A stretch of 8,020 bases of DNA, taken from the NCBI GenBank assembly GCA_028871195.1, contig JAGWNT010000126.1, forward strand, positions 1 to 8,020, in the 5' to 3' direction. Under the pieces are notes generated by a model, which worked only from the letters and a program-made list of their open reading frames with translations, did no database searches and was not told where the DNA came from. Numbering within the stretch: position 1 is the first letter of the stretch; each line of letters begins with the position of its first letter. Shown here piece by piece: positions 1 to 5,972 of the stretch. The DNA is from REEB85 sp018971455. GTDB taxonomy: Bacteria; Pseudomonadota; Alphaproteobacteria; Acetobacterales; Acetobacteraceae. The position numbers and the translations under genes are program-made.

Positions 1-15
1 CAGCGCAAGCATAGG

Positions 16-33
16 CGCCCGGCGCGCCGGGCG
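16..33. repeat. Perfect 18-base GC palindrome upstream of the transporter operon
   Basis: The two 9-base halves, CGCCCGGCG and CGCCGGGCG, are exact reverse complements. As RNA it would form a 7-base-pair stem with a CGCG loop. It lies 57 bases before the preferred start of the ATPase gene. It could be the terminator of an unseen upstream gene or a regulatory site, but no T run follows. In DNA this GC-rich a short palindrome can also arise by chance, so no function is assigned. Confidence 0.35.
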
Positions 34-90
34 TCGATGCCGCGCGGCAATGGCGTTGGCGGCGGCCGGCCCGGCGTCTATGGTCGGCCC

Positions 91-1632
91 ATGGAGCCAT
101 CCCCCGACCCTCCCGCGCAGGAGGCCGCCCCCCTGCTGCGCCTTGCCGGCATCGTGCGCCAATTCCCCGGGTGCCTGGCCAACGACCATGTCGATCTCAG
201 CGTGGCGCCCGGACAGATCCACGCCCTGCTCGGCGAGAACGGGGCGGGCAAGAGCACGCTGGTGAAGATCATCTACGGCGTCATGCGCCCCGATGCCGGC
301 ACCATTTTCTGGGATGGCCGGCCGATCGACATCACCAGCCCAGCGCACGCGCGCAGGCTGGGGATTGGCATGGTGTTCCAGCATTTCTCGCTGTTCGAGG
401 CACTGAGCGTCGCCGAGAACATCGCCCTCGGGCTCGATGACCCGAAGGACCGCGCCGGGCTGGCCGGGCGCATCGCCGCCATCTCCGCCGAATACGGCCT
501 GGCACTGGACCCCAGGCGCATCGTGCACGACCTTTCGGTGGGCGAGCGCCAGCGCGTCGAGATCGTGCGCTGCCTGCTGCAACGCCCCCGCCTGCTGATC
601 ATGGACGAGCCCACCTCGGTGCTGACGCCGCAGGAAGCGACGCGGCTTTTCGCCACCCTGCGCCGCCTCGCCGCCGGCGGGTGCGCCATCCTCTATATCA
701 GCCACAAGCTCGAGGAGATCCGCACGCTGTGCGAGCGCGCCACCATCCTGCGCGCGGGCCGGGTGGTGGCCACCTGCAACCCGGCGGAGAAATCCGCCCG
801 CGAACTCGCCGAGTTGATGATCAGTGCCGAGCTGAAGCCGCCGGCTCTCGCCCACCGCATCGATGCCGCCCGGCCGCCGCGCCTCGTCGTCTCGCACCTC
901 TCGCAGCCTGCGACACACCCGTTCGGCCAGGACCTCAAGGACATCTCCTTCACCGTCGCGCGCGGCGAAATCCTCGGCATCGCGGGCATCGCCGGCAATG
1001 GGCAGAGCGAGCTGATGGAGGCGCTGCTCGGCGAGGTGCCGGCGCCGCGGGCCGACGCGGTCCTGCTCGATGACGTGCCGGCCGGCCGCCTCGGCCCGCG
1101 CGCGCGCCGTCGGCTCGGCCTCTGCGCGCTGCCGGAGGAACGCAACGGCCATGGCGCGGTCGCCGACATGACATTGTCGGAGAATGCCTTCCTCTCGGCG
1201 CATGTGCGCGGCGCGCTGCAACGCCTCGGCATGGTCAGCCGCCGCCGCAGCCGCGCCTTTGCGCGCAGCGTGATCGGCGGGTTCGACGTGCGCGCCACCG
1301 GCCCGCTCGCCGAGGCGCGGGCATTGTCCGGCGGCAATCTGCAGAAATTCCTGGTCGGGCGCGAAATCCTCCAGCAGCCCGGCATCATCGTCATCGGCCA
1401 GCCGACCTGGGGGGTGGATGCCGGCGCGGCCGCTGCGATTCACGAGGCGATCGGCCGCCTGGCGGCGAGCGGGTCCGCGGTGCTGATCCTGTCGCAGAAC
1501 CTCGATGAGATCTTCCTGCTCTGCGACCGCATCGCGGTGATCGCCGGCGGCCGGCTGTCGGCGCCGATGCCGGTGGCCGAGGCGAGCATCGAGCGCATCG
1601 GCCTGCTGATGGCGGACGCCGATGCTGCTTGA
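91..1632 (+). CDS. BMP-type (nucleoside/purine) ABC transporter, double-domain ATP-binding protein
   Basis: This is the ATPase of an importer, 513 residues with two fused nucleotide-binding domains, the layout of the sugar/nucleoside class (RbsA, YufO/NupA relatives). Domain 1 is complete: Walker A GENGAGKST (48-56), Q-loop Gln97, signature LSVGERQR (148-155), Walker B LLIMDEPTS (168-176), switch His205. Domain 2 keeps the signature LSGGN, but its P-loop reads GIAGNGQSE, the Walker B Asp-Glu is replaced in VIGQPTWGVD, and the switch His is Gln in ILSQNLDEI. It is probably catalytically weak, as is usual in this family. An in-frame ATG at 37 would add 18 Gly/Arg-rich residues unlike the family, so I prefer 91, although neither start has a clear ribosome binding site. 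The end overlaps the first permease by 11 bases. The two permeases and the BMP binding protein downstream point to nucleoside or purine uptake rather than sugar uptake. The family call is firm; the substrate is inferred. Confidence 0.93.
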   Translation: MEPSPDPPAQEAAPLLRLAGIVRQFPGCLANDHVDLSVAPGQIHALLGENGAGKSTLVKIIYGVMRPDAGTIFWDGRPIDITSPAHARRLGIGMVFQHFSLFEALSVAENIALGLDDPKDRAGLAGRIAAISAEYGLALDPRRIVHDLSVGERQRVEIVRCLLQRPRLLIMDEPTSVLTPQEATRLFATLRRLAAGGCAILYISHKLEEIRTLCERATILRAGRVVATCNPAEKSARELAELMISAELKPPALAHRIDAARPPRLVVSHLSQPATHPFGQDLKDISFTVARGEILGIAGIAGNGQSELMEALLGEVPAPRADAVLLDDVPAGRLGPRARRRLGLCALPEERNGHGAVADMTLSENAFLSAHVRGALQRLGMVSRRRSRAFARSVIGGFDVRATGPLAEARALSGGNLQKFLVGREILQQPGIIVIGQPTWGVDAGAAAAIHEAIGRLAASGSAVLILSQNLDEIFLLCDRIAVIAGGRLSAPMPVAEASIERIGLLMADADAA

Positions 1633-2683
1633 TCTGGAGCCGCGGGGCGCCCGCTCGCGCGTCTGGACCTACGCCTCGCCGCTGCTGGCCATCGCGCTCA
1701 CCGTGCTGGTGGTCGGGCTGTTCTTTGCGGCCATCGGCAAGGCGCCGGGGCGGGCGGTTGCGGTCTTCTTCGTCGCCCCCCTGCTCGGCGCCGGCGGGCT
1801 TGCGGCGCTGTTCGTCAAGGCCGCACCGCTGATCCTGATCGCCACCGGATTATGCGTCTGCTACCGCGCCAATGTGTGGAATATCGGCGCCGAGGGTCAG
1901 TTCACCCTGGGGGCCATCGCCGGGGGCGGCGTCGCACTCGGCTTTCCCGACGCTCCGTTCTGGCTGCTCTATCCGGCCGTCCTGGTCGCCGGTGTCGCCG
2001 GCGGCACGGGGTGGGCTGCGATCACCGCCTGGCTGCGCACCCGCTTCAATGCCAACGAAATCCTCACCAGCCTGATGCTGAGCTATGTCGCGCAGCTGCT
2101 GCTCACCTGGCTGGTCACCGGCCCGTGGCGCGACCCGCAGGGCTTCGGCTTTCCGCAGACCGCCGAGTTCGCCGCCGGCGCGGCCACGCCGATGCTGGCG
2201 CCGGGCATCTATCTCGGCTGCCTGGCGGCTCCGGTGCTGGCGCTGCTCGTGTGGCTGTTGCTGCGCCACTCCGTGCTCGGCTTCGAGCTTCGCGTCATGG
2301 GCCAGGCGCCGCGCGCTGCCCGTTTCGCCGGCTTCGGCGAGACCCGGCTGGTGTGGATCGCCATGCTGGCGAGCGGCGCCATGGCCGGCCTCGCCGGCGT
2401 GTTCGAGGTGACCGGGCCGATCGGCCAGCTCACCAACACCATCTCGCCCGGCTACGGCTTCACCGCGGTGATCGTCGCCTTTCTCGGGCGGTTGCATCCG
2501 CTCGGCGTGGTGCTCGCCGGGCTGCTGCTGGCGCTGTCGTATCTCGGCGGCAACGCGGCGCAGATCGATCTCGGCACGCCGGCGGCGGTGACCGGGATCT
2601 TCCAGGGCATCCTGCTGTTCCTGCTGCTGGGCAGCGATGTGCTCATTCTCTACCGGGTGCGCCGACGGGCGGGCGCGGCATGA
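1622..2683 (+). CDS. ABC transporter permease, BPD_transp_2 family (first of pair)
   Basis: This is an inner-membrane channel subunit of 353 residues made of repeated hydrophobic helices, of the YufP/NupB kind paired with BMP binding proteins. After a short polar N-terminus (1-14) comes the first membrane segment (about 18-38). The conserved block NVWNIGAEGQ lies at 84-93, and NANEILTSLMLSY (143-155) is typical of this permease class. The Arg-rich C-terminus (YRVRRRAGAA) is probably cytoplasmic. The ATG lies inside the end of the ATPase gene (11-base overlap), and the stop overlaps the next permease start as ATGA, so the three genes are probably translated in a coupled way. It presumably forms a heterodimer with the next protein. 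Nucleoside or nucleobase as cargo is inferred from the partners; the transmembrane sequence does not show it. Confidence 0.92.
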   Translation: MLLDLEPRGARSRVWTYASPLLAIALTVLVVGLFFAAIGKAPGRAVAVFFVAPLLGAGGLAALFVKAAPLILIATGLCVCYRANVWNIGAEGQFTLGAIAGGGVALGFPDAPFWLLYPAVLVAGVAGGTGWAAITAWLRTRFNANEILTSLMLSYVAQLLLTWLVTGPWRDPQGFGFPQTAEFAAGAATPMLAPGIYLGCLAAPVLALLVWLLLRHSVLGFELRVMGQAPRAARFAGFGETRLVWIAMLASGAMAGLAGVFEVTGPIGQLTNTISPGYGFTAVIVAFLGRLHPLGVVLAGLLLALSYLGGNAAQIDLGTPAAVTGIFQGILLFLLLGSDVLILYRVRRRAGAA

Positions 2684-3603
2684 TCTTCCTGCTGACCAGC
2701 TTCATCGTCAGCGTCATCGGCGCCGCGACGCCGCTGCTGCTCGCAGCGACGGGAGAGTTGCTCGCCGAGCGGGCAGGGGTGCTCAACCTCGGCGTGGAGG
2801 GCATGATGCTGATCGGCGCCATTGCCGGCTTCGCGGTGGCCCACGTGACCGGCAGCACCCTGCTTGGCGTGCTGGCCGCCGCCCTGGCCGGGGTCGCGCT
2901 GGCGCTGATCTTCGCGTTCTTCGCCCTCGGCCTGCTCGCCAACCAGATCGCGACCGGGCTGGCGCTGACCATCTTCGGTCGCGGCTTCAGCGCGCTGGCC
3001 GGCGCCGGCTATGTCGGCATGGCGGCAACCACGCTGCCCCGCCTGCGGGTGCCCGGCCTGTCGGATCTGCCGTTCCTGGGCCCGGTGCTGTTCGGCCATG
3101 ACGGGCTGGTCTATTTCTCCTTCGCCGCCATCATCGGCGTGGCCTGGTTTCTCGCCCGCACCCATGCCGGGCTGGTGCTGCGCGCGGTGGGTGATTCGCA
3201 TGATGCGGCGCATGCCATGGGCTACAAGGTGTTGCGCATCCGCGCCGCCGCCACCGCCTTCGGCGGCGCCATGGCCGGGCTCGCGGGCGCCTATCTCTCG
3301 CTGTCCTACAGCCCGATGTGGGCGGAGGACATGAGTGCCGGGCGCGGCTGGATCGCGCTTGCCCTGGTGGTGTTCGCCGGGTGGCGGCCGGGCTGGCTCG
3401 CCGCGGGCGCCTATCTGTTCGGCGCGGTGATGTTCCTCTCGCTCTACGTGCAGGGCTTCGGGCTGCCGATTCCGTCGCCCTTCCTCTCGGCGCTGCCCTA
3501 TCTGGGCACGGTGCTGGTGCTGGTGCTGATCTCGCGCGACCGGCGGCTGATCCGGCTCAACCAGCCGGCCAGCCTGGGGCGGAGTTTTCATCCCGCGCGC
3601 TGA
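2680..3603 (+). CDS. ABC transporter permease, BPD_transp_2 family (second of pair)
   Basis: This is the second membrane subunit, 307 residues, like YufQ/NupC. It is almost entirely hydrophobic, with short loops. The family block GVLNLGVEGMMLIGAIAG sits at 33-50, matching the NIGAEG block of the partner permease. ANQIATGLALTIFGRG follows at 87-102. Near the C-terminus a polar segment (about residues 287-307, from SRDRRLIRLNQP) leaves the membrane. The start ATG shares the ATGA of the preceding stop, and no separate ribosome binding site is evident, so translational coupling is likely. A longer reading in the same frame beginning at 1852 runs antigenically unlike any permease through the first permease gene and is a shadow, which fixes the start at 2680. 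It works with the first permease and the double ATPase to bring in ligand delivered by the downstream BMP protein. Confidence 0.92.
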   Translation: MIFLLTSFIVSVIGAATPLLLAATGELLAERAGVLNLGVEGMMLIGAIAGFAVAHVTGSTLLGVLAAALAGVALALIFAFFALGLLANQIATGLALTIFGRGFSALAGAGYVGMAATTLPRLRVPGLSDLPFLGPVLFGHDGLVYFSFAAIIGVAWFLARTHAGLVLRAVGDSHDAAHAMGYKVLRIRAAATAFGGAMAGLAGAYLSLSYSPMWAEDMSAGRGWIALALVVFAGWRPGWLAAGAYLFGAVMFLSLYVQGFGLPIPSPFLSALPYLGTVLVLVLISRDRRLIRLNQPASLGRSFHPAR

Positions 3604-3669
3604 GGGCGGGGCATCGGATTTGCCGAATTCGGTTCCACCCAGGACTATGCTCGTCCGGATCGTTCACCC

Positions 3670-3675
3670 AGGAGG
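3670..3675 (+). promoter_or_regulatory. Strong ribosome binding site of the BMP binding-protein gene
   Basis: AGGAGG stands 5 bases before the ATG at 3681. It decides the start among several upstream possibilities, and the protein then begins directly with a signal peptide. It is the only full-consensus site among the four transporter genes, which fits the higher protein level needed for a periplasmic receptor compared with its membrane subunits. Confidence 0.85.
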
Positions 3676-3680
3676 CTCGC

Positions 3681-4763
3681 ATGGATCGCCGCGCATTCAA
3701 CCGCCTGCTCGCAACCGGCCTGGCCGGCGCCGGCGCCAGCCGCCTGATCGGCCGTGCCGGCGCGGCGGAGCCGCTCAAGGTCGGTTTCGTCTATCTCGGC
3801 CCGGTGGGCGATTTCGGCTGGTCCTACCAGCACGAGGCGGGGCGCAAGCAGGCGGTGGCGGCCCTGGGCGACAAGATCGCCACCACCTTCGTCGAGAACG
3901 TGCCGGAAGGCCCCGATTCGCAGACCGTGATGGCCAGCCTGGCGGCCAAGGGCAACAAGCTGATCTTCGCCACCTCGTTCGGCTACATGAACTACGTGCT
4001 GAAGGCCGCCCAGCAATATCCGGGCGTGATGTTCGAGCACGCCACCGGCTACAAGCGGGCCAAGAACGTCGCCACCTACGATATCCGCTTCTACCAGGGC
4101 CGCTACGTGCAGGGGGTGATTGCCGGCAAGCTCTCGCAGAAGGGCGTCGCCGGCTATGTCGGCTCCATCCCGGTGCCCGAGGTGGTGCAGGGCATGAATG
4201 CCTTCCTGCTCGGCATGCGCAGCGTCAACCCCGCCGCCCAGCTGAAATTCGTCATGTGCAACTCTTGGTACGATCCCGGCAAGGAGGGTGATGCCGCGCG
4301 CGCGCTGATCGACCAGGGCTGCGACATCATCACCCAGCACACCGACAGTCCGACCCCGCTGCAGGTCGCCGCCAGCCGCGGCATCAAGGGTTTCGGGGAG
4401 GCCACCGACATGGTGAAGTTCGCCCCGACGACGCAGCTCACCGCCATCGTCAACAACTGGGGCGGCTATTACGAGCAGCGCATCCAGGCGATGCTGGCCG
4501 GCACCTGGAAGAGCACCGACACCTGGGGCGGCTTCCACAGCGGCATGCTGGAAATGGCGCCGCTGCGCAACATGCCCGACGATGTGCGCAAGCTCGCCGA
4601 GGCGACGGTGGCCGATATCAGCGACGGCAAGAACAAGATCTTCACCGGCCCGTTGAAGGACCAGTCTGGTGCCGTGAAGCTTGCCGCCGGCAAGACCCTG
4701 ACCGACGCCGAGCTCTCCAGCCTGCAATGGCTCGTGCAGGGGGTCGAGGGCAAATTGTCCTGA
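3681..4763 (+). CDS. BMP family ABC transporter substrate-binding protein (probable purine/nucleoside receptor)
   Basis: This is a periplasmic receptor of 360 residues for the importer encoded just upstream. The N-terminus MDRRAFNRLL, with twin arginines followed by a hydrophobic stretch and GRAGAA, resembles a Tat signal. Cleavage is expected near residues 28-30. There is no lipobox Cys, so it should be soluble rather than a lipoprotein. The mature part starts with the BMP/PnrA pattern PLKVGFVYLGPVGDFGWSY (31-49) and continues with FEHATGYK (118-125), YDIRFYQGRYVQGVIAG (133-149) and SWYDPGKEGDAARALIDQG (195-213), then QHTDSP (219-224) and NNWGGYY (258-264). This version is the proteobacterial type; from memory, a Brucella relative was described as adenine-binding, so free purines are a good guess. 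It sits 77 bases behind the second permease with its own strong ribosome binding site, and a hairpin terminator follows. The family is clear; the exact ligand is not shown by the sequence. Confidence 0.93.
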   Translation: MDRRAFNRLLATGLAGAGASRLIGRAGAAEPLKVGFVYLGPVGDFGWSYQHEAGRKQAVAALGDKIATTFVENVPEGPDSQTVMASLAAKGNKLIFATSFGYMNYVLKAAQQYPGVMFEHATGYKRAKNVATYDIRFYQGRYVQGVIAGKLSQKGVAGYVGSIPVPEVVQGMNAFLLGMRSVNPAAQLKFVMCNSWYDPGKEGDAARALIDQGCDIITQHTDSPTPLQVAASRGIKGFGEATDMVKFAPTTQLTAIVNNWGGYYEQRIQAMLAGTWKSTDTWGGFHSGMLEMAPLRNMPDDVRKLAEATVADISDGKNKIFTGPLKDQSGAVKLAAGKTLTDAELSSLQWLVQGVEGKLS

Positions 4764-4775
4764 CCGCGTGAACTC

Positions 4776-4801
4776 CGGGGCTGGCCGTCGCGCCAGCCCC
4801 G
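4776..4801 (+). terminator. Probable intrinsic terminator of the BMP transporter operon
   Basis: A perfect 10-base-pair stem (CGGGGCTGGC paired with GCCAGCCCCG) around a 6-base loop begins 13 bases after the stop of the binding-protein gene. Only two T residues follow the stem, so it is a weak classical terminator. Position and stem strength still favour transcription ending or 3' end protection here. Confidence 0.65.
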
Positions 4802-4816
4802 TTCCGGCAGCCATCG

Positions 4817-4835
4817 GTCGGCATTTTTTACACTT
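4817..4835. promoter_or_regulatory. Upstream copy of a 19-base regulatory repeat (candidate activator site)
   Basis: The copy reads GTCGGCATTTTTTACACTT and matches the copy at 4956-4974 in 17 of 19 positions, in the same orientation. It lies roughly 245 bases before the expected transcription start of the PEP-CTERM gene, within the range enhancer sites of sigma-54 activators can act. Its T-rich core is rare in this GC-rich DNA. It lacks the clear dyad seen in the second copy, so it may be a weaker site. Confidence 0.6.
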
Positions 4836-4955
4836 TCACCGCGGTTTGAGGCGCCTTCGGCCCGTTACCGGAGCGCGCGACTCCGGCCCGGCGGCGAATA
4901 CGGGCATGTGCGCCCGCGCCAGGGCCCGGGCTCGGCGGCCGCGGCGCCATAAAGT

Positions 4956-4974
4956 GTCGGGATATTTTACACTT
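4956..4974. promoter_or_regulatory. Downstream copy of the 19-base repeat, with dyad (candidate activator site)
   Basis: The copy reads GTCGGGATATTTTACACTT. With the two bases before it, it forms an inverted repeat AAGTGT-N11-ACACTT (4952-4974), as expected for a dimeric regulator. Its centre is about 106 bases before the expected start of transcription from the sigma-54 promoter, a usual place for a bacterial enhancer-binding protein. On the other strand the core reads TGTAAAATATCCCGACA. A PrsR-type response regulator is the natural candidate, given the PEP-CTERM gene it precedes, but the assignment is inferred. Confidence 0.65.
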
Positions 4975-5021
4975 CGGCCCCGGGGCACCGGGAAAACGAC
5001 CGCTCTGTCTGGTTAACCCAT

Positions 5022-5049
5022 TGCCAAATCACATTCCCCAGATTTGGCA
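5022..5049. repeat. 9-base inverted repeat overlapping the -24 promoter element
   Basis: TGCCAAATC (5022-5030) and GATTTGGCA (5041-5049) are exact reverse complements separated by 10 bases. The right arm contains the TTTGGCA of the sigma-54 promoter, so a protein bound here would compete with or position the polymerase. It could equally be chance or a remnant of promoter duplication. The mirrored arm does not form a full second sigma-54 promoter, because the GC at the matching -12 position is AC. Confidence 0.5.
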
Positions 5050-5060
5050 CCAATTTTGCT
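5045..5060 (+). promoter_or_regulatory. Sigma-54 (RpoN) -24/-12 promoter of the PEP-CTERM gene
   Basis: The sequence TGGCACCAATTTTGCT matches the consensus TGGCACG-N4-TTGCW at every defined base but one (C for G at the seventh). The invariant GG (5046-5047) and GC (5058-5059) are separated by exactly 10 bases, as this sigma factor requires. Transcription should begin near 5071, leaving a leader of about 67 bases before the ATG at 5138. Sigma-54 promoters need an ATP-driven activator bound upstream, and the two 19-base repeats are suitable sites. Known PEP-CTERM systems often carry rpoN-dependent control through PrsK/PrsR. Confidence 0.87.
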
Positions 5061-5137
5061 CTGCCTTGCGCCATATCAATGTTTCGTGATTTCGGCCTGG
5101 CAGCACCGGGCCGCGGCGGCGAGCGTGGGGGTCGAGA

Positions 5138-5872
5138 ATGGCGAGCAGGCAAACTGGGCGGATCGGCTTGGTTTTGGCATTCACCGCCGCGATGGCGCTG
5201 GGCGCGGGCGCCGCGCGGGCCAATACCTACAGCTTCAGCGCCTCCGGCACCGGGACGGACGGTGCCCTGGCCGGGACGGCGGTCATTACGACCATGTCGG
5301 GCGGCCTGAGCATCGACCTTACCAGCACGCTCGCCAACCCGACCTCGATCGGCCAGGAAATCAGCGGCGTGTCGTTCACGCTGAACAACATGCCGACAAC
5401 GGTGTCCCTGACCAGCGCCACCGGCACGCTGATCACCGTCACCGATGGCGCCGCCCCCGGCTATACGGCCGCCTCCGGCACCATCAGCCATTGGGGCACC
5501 GCCATTTCGAGCGGCCAGATCTTCCTGGCCACGGCCGGGACGGGCTCGGCCAGCGGCAGCCCGGTCGACCTGATCATCGGGCCCGGCCCGTACACCAATG
5601 CCAACTCCTCGATCATGAGCGCGCATTCGCCGCAGATCATGGGCACCGGCTCGTTCAACCTGACCACCGCCGGCGTGACCTCGGCGACGGTCGTCACGGC
5701 CGTCTCGCTCCTGTTCGGCACGGGGCCGGACACGGTGCTGACGAATACCGGCATCACCAACAGCTGCACGTCGAACTGCGGCAACACCGTCCCCGAGCCA
5801 GCGAGTCTGTGGCTCGTTGCGCCGGCGCTGCTCGGGCTCGGCCTTGCGCGCCGGCGGCGCGCGCGGGCTTAA
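5138..5872 (+). CDS. Secreted PEP-CTERM sorting-domain protein (exosortase substrate)
   Basis: The gene encodes 244 residues. The N-terminus MASRQTGRIG, followed by a hydrophobic run and AARA, is a Sec signal peptide with probable cleavage after Ala28. The middle (29-210) is rich in Ser, Thr, Gly, Ala and Ile/Val with few charges, as in beta-rich extracellular proteins; I recognise no named domain. The C-terminus is a textbook PEP-CTERM signal: VPEP (218-221), a 16-residue hydrophobic segment and the basic tail RRRRARA (238-244). An exosortase in the inner membrane should cut at this motif. Two cysteines (NSCTSNCGN) stand just before it. Relatives are linked to exopolysaccharide, floc or biofilm formation; the role of this one is unknown. 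A sigma-54 promoter and two repeat sites lie upstream. The ribosome binding site is weak (a G run at 5127-5131), but the signal peptide supports the start. It converges on moeA. Confidence 0.9.
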   Translation: MASRQTGRIGLVLAFTAAMALGAGAARANTYSFSASGTGTDGALAGTAVITTMSGGLSIDLTSTLANPTSIGQEISGVSFTLNNMPTTVSLTSATGTLITVTDGAAPGYTAASGTISHWGTAISSGQIFLATAGTGSASGSPVDLIIGPGPYTNANSSIMSAHSPQIMGTGSFNLTTAGVTSATVVTAVSLLFGTGPDTVLTNTGITNSCTSNCGNTVPEPASLWLVAPALLGLGLARRRRARA

Positions 5873-5887
5873 CGCGGGATCCCGGCG

Positions 5888-5951
5888 GCGGGCCCCTTCG
5901 CCCGCAATCGCCTCGCGCCGGCGGTGAGGCGCGGGCAGGGCACCGCTGCCC
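5888..5951. terminator. Three GC hairpins between convergent genes (possible two-way terminator)
   Basis: The 100-base gap between the ends of the PEP-CTERM gene and moeA holds three consecutive stems: GCGGGC/GCCCGC (5888-5905), CGCCTC/GAGGCG (5909-5931, with a CGCCGGCG palindrome in its loop) and GGGCAG/CTGCCC (5933-5951). None is followed by a T run on either strand. They could still halt or protect transcripts from both sides. Short stems are common by chance in such GC-rich DNA, hence moderate confidence. Confidence 0.45.
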
Positions 5952-5972
5952 AGCCGCCTTCGATGCTCCGCC

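Larger units (their letters stand above)
4764..5137. other. Non-coding regulatory stretch ahead of the PEP-CTERM gene
   Basis: These 374 bases hold no convincing gene; the one open frame inside (4768-5016) is Arg/Pro-rich and has no start signal. In order the stretch holds the terminator of the BMP gene, a 19-base repeat copy (4817-4835), a GC-rich part with a small hairpin (CCGGAG 4868-4873 with CTCCGG 4881-4886), the second repeat copy (4956-4974), an AT-richer section with a 9-base inverted repeat, a sigma-54 promoter and an untranslated leader of about 67 bases. The AT-rich patches stand out against the surrounding GC-rich DNA. Confidence 0.8.

Noticed and set aside
37..90. N-terminal extension of the ATPase from the earlier ATG
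   Set aside because: The 18 extra residues are Gly/Arg/Pro-rich, not family-like, and no ribosome binding site precedes the ATG. The start at 91 fits the family better, though the earlier one is not excluded.
3645..4814. Long minus-strand frame of 389 codons opposite the BMP gene
   Set aside because: It is a codon-position mirror of the binding-protein gene, His/Gly/Ala-rich with no recognisable domain, and covers the terminator.
4817..4974. CRISPR or mobile-element ends formed by the two 19-base repeats
   Set aside because: There are only two copies with a long GC-rich spacer, both in direct orientation, no transposase or cas gene nearby, and their position relative to the promoter explains them better as regulator sites.
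4768..5016. 82-codon open frame in the non-coding stretch
   Set aside because: It crosses the terminator stem and both regulatory repeats, is Arg/Pro-rich like other GC shadow frames and has no ribosome binding site.
5022..5034. A second sigma-54 promoter on the minus strand from the mirrored TTTGGCA arm
   Set aside because: The GG is present but the required GC 10 bases on is AC, and no gene on that strand would be served.
5079..5309. 76-codon open frame starting just after the expected sigma-54 transcript start
   Set aside because: It overlaps the PEP-CTERM gene out of frame, gives an Arg/Pro/Trp-rich product without a signal peptide and has no ribosome binding site.
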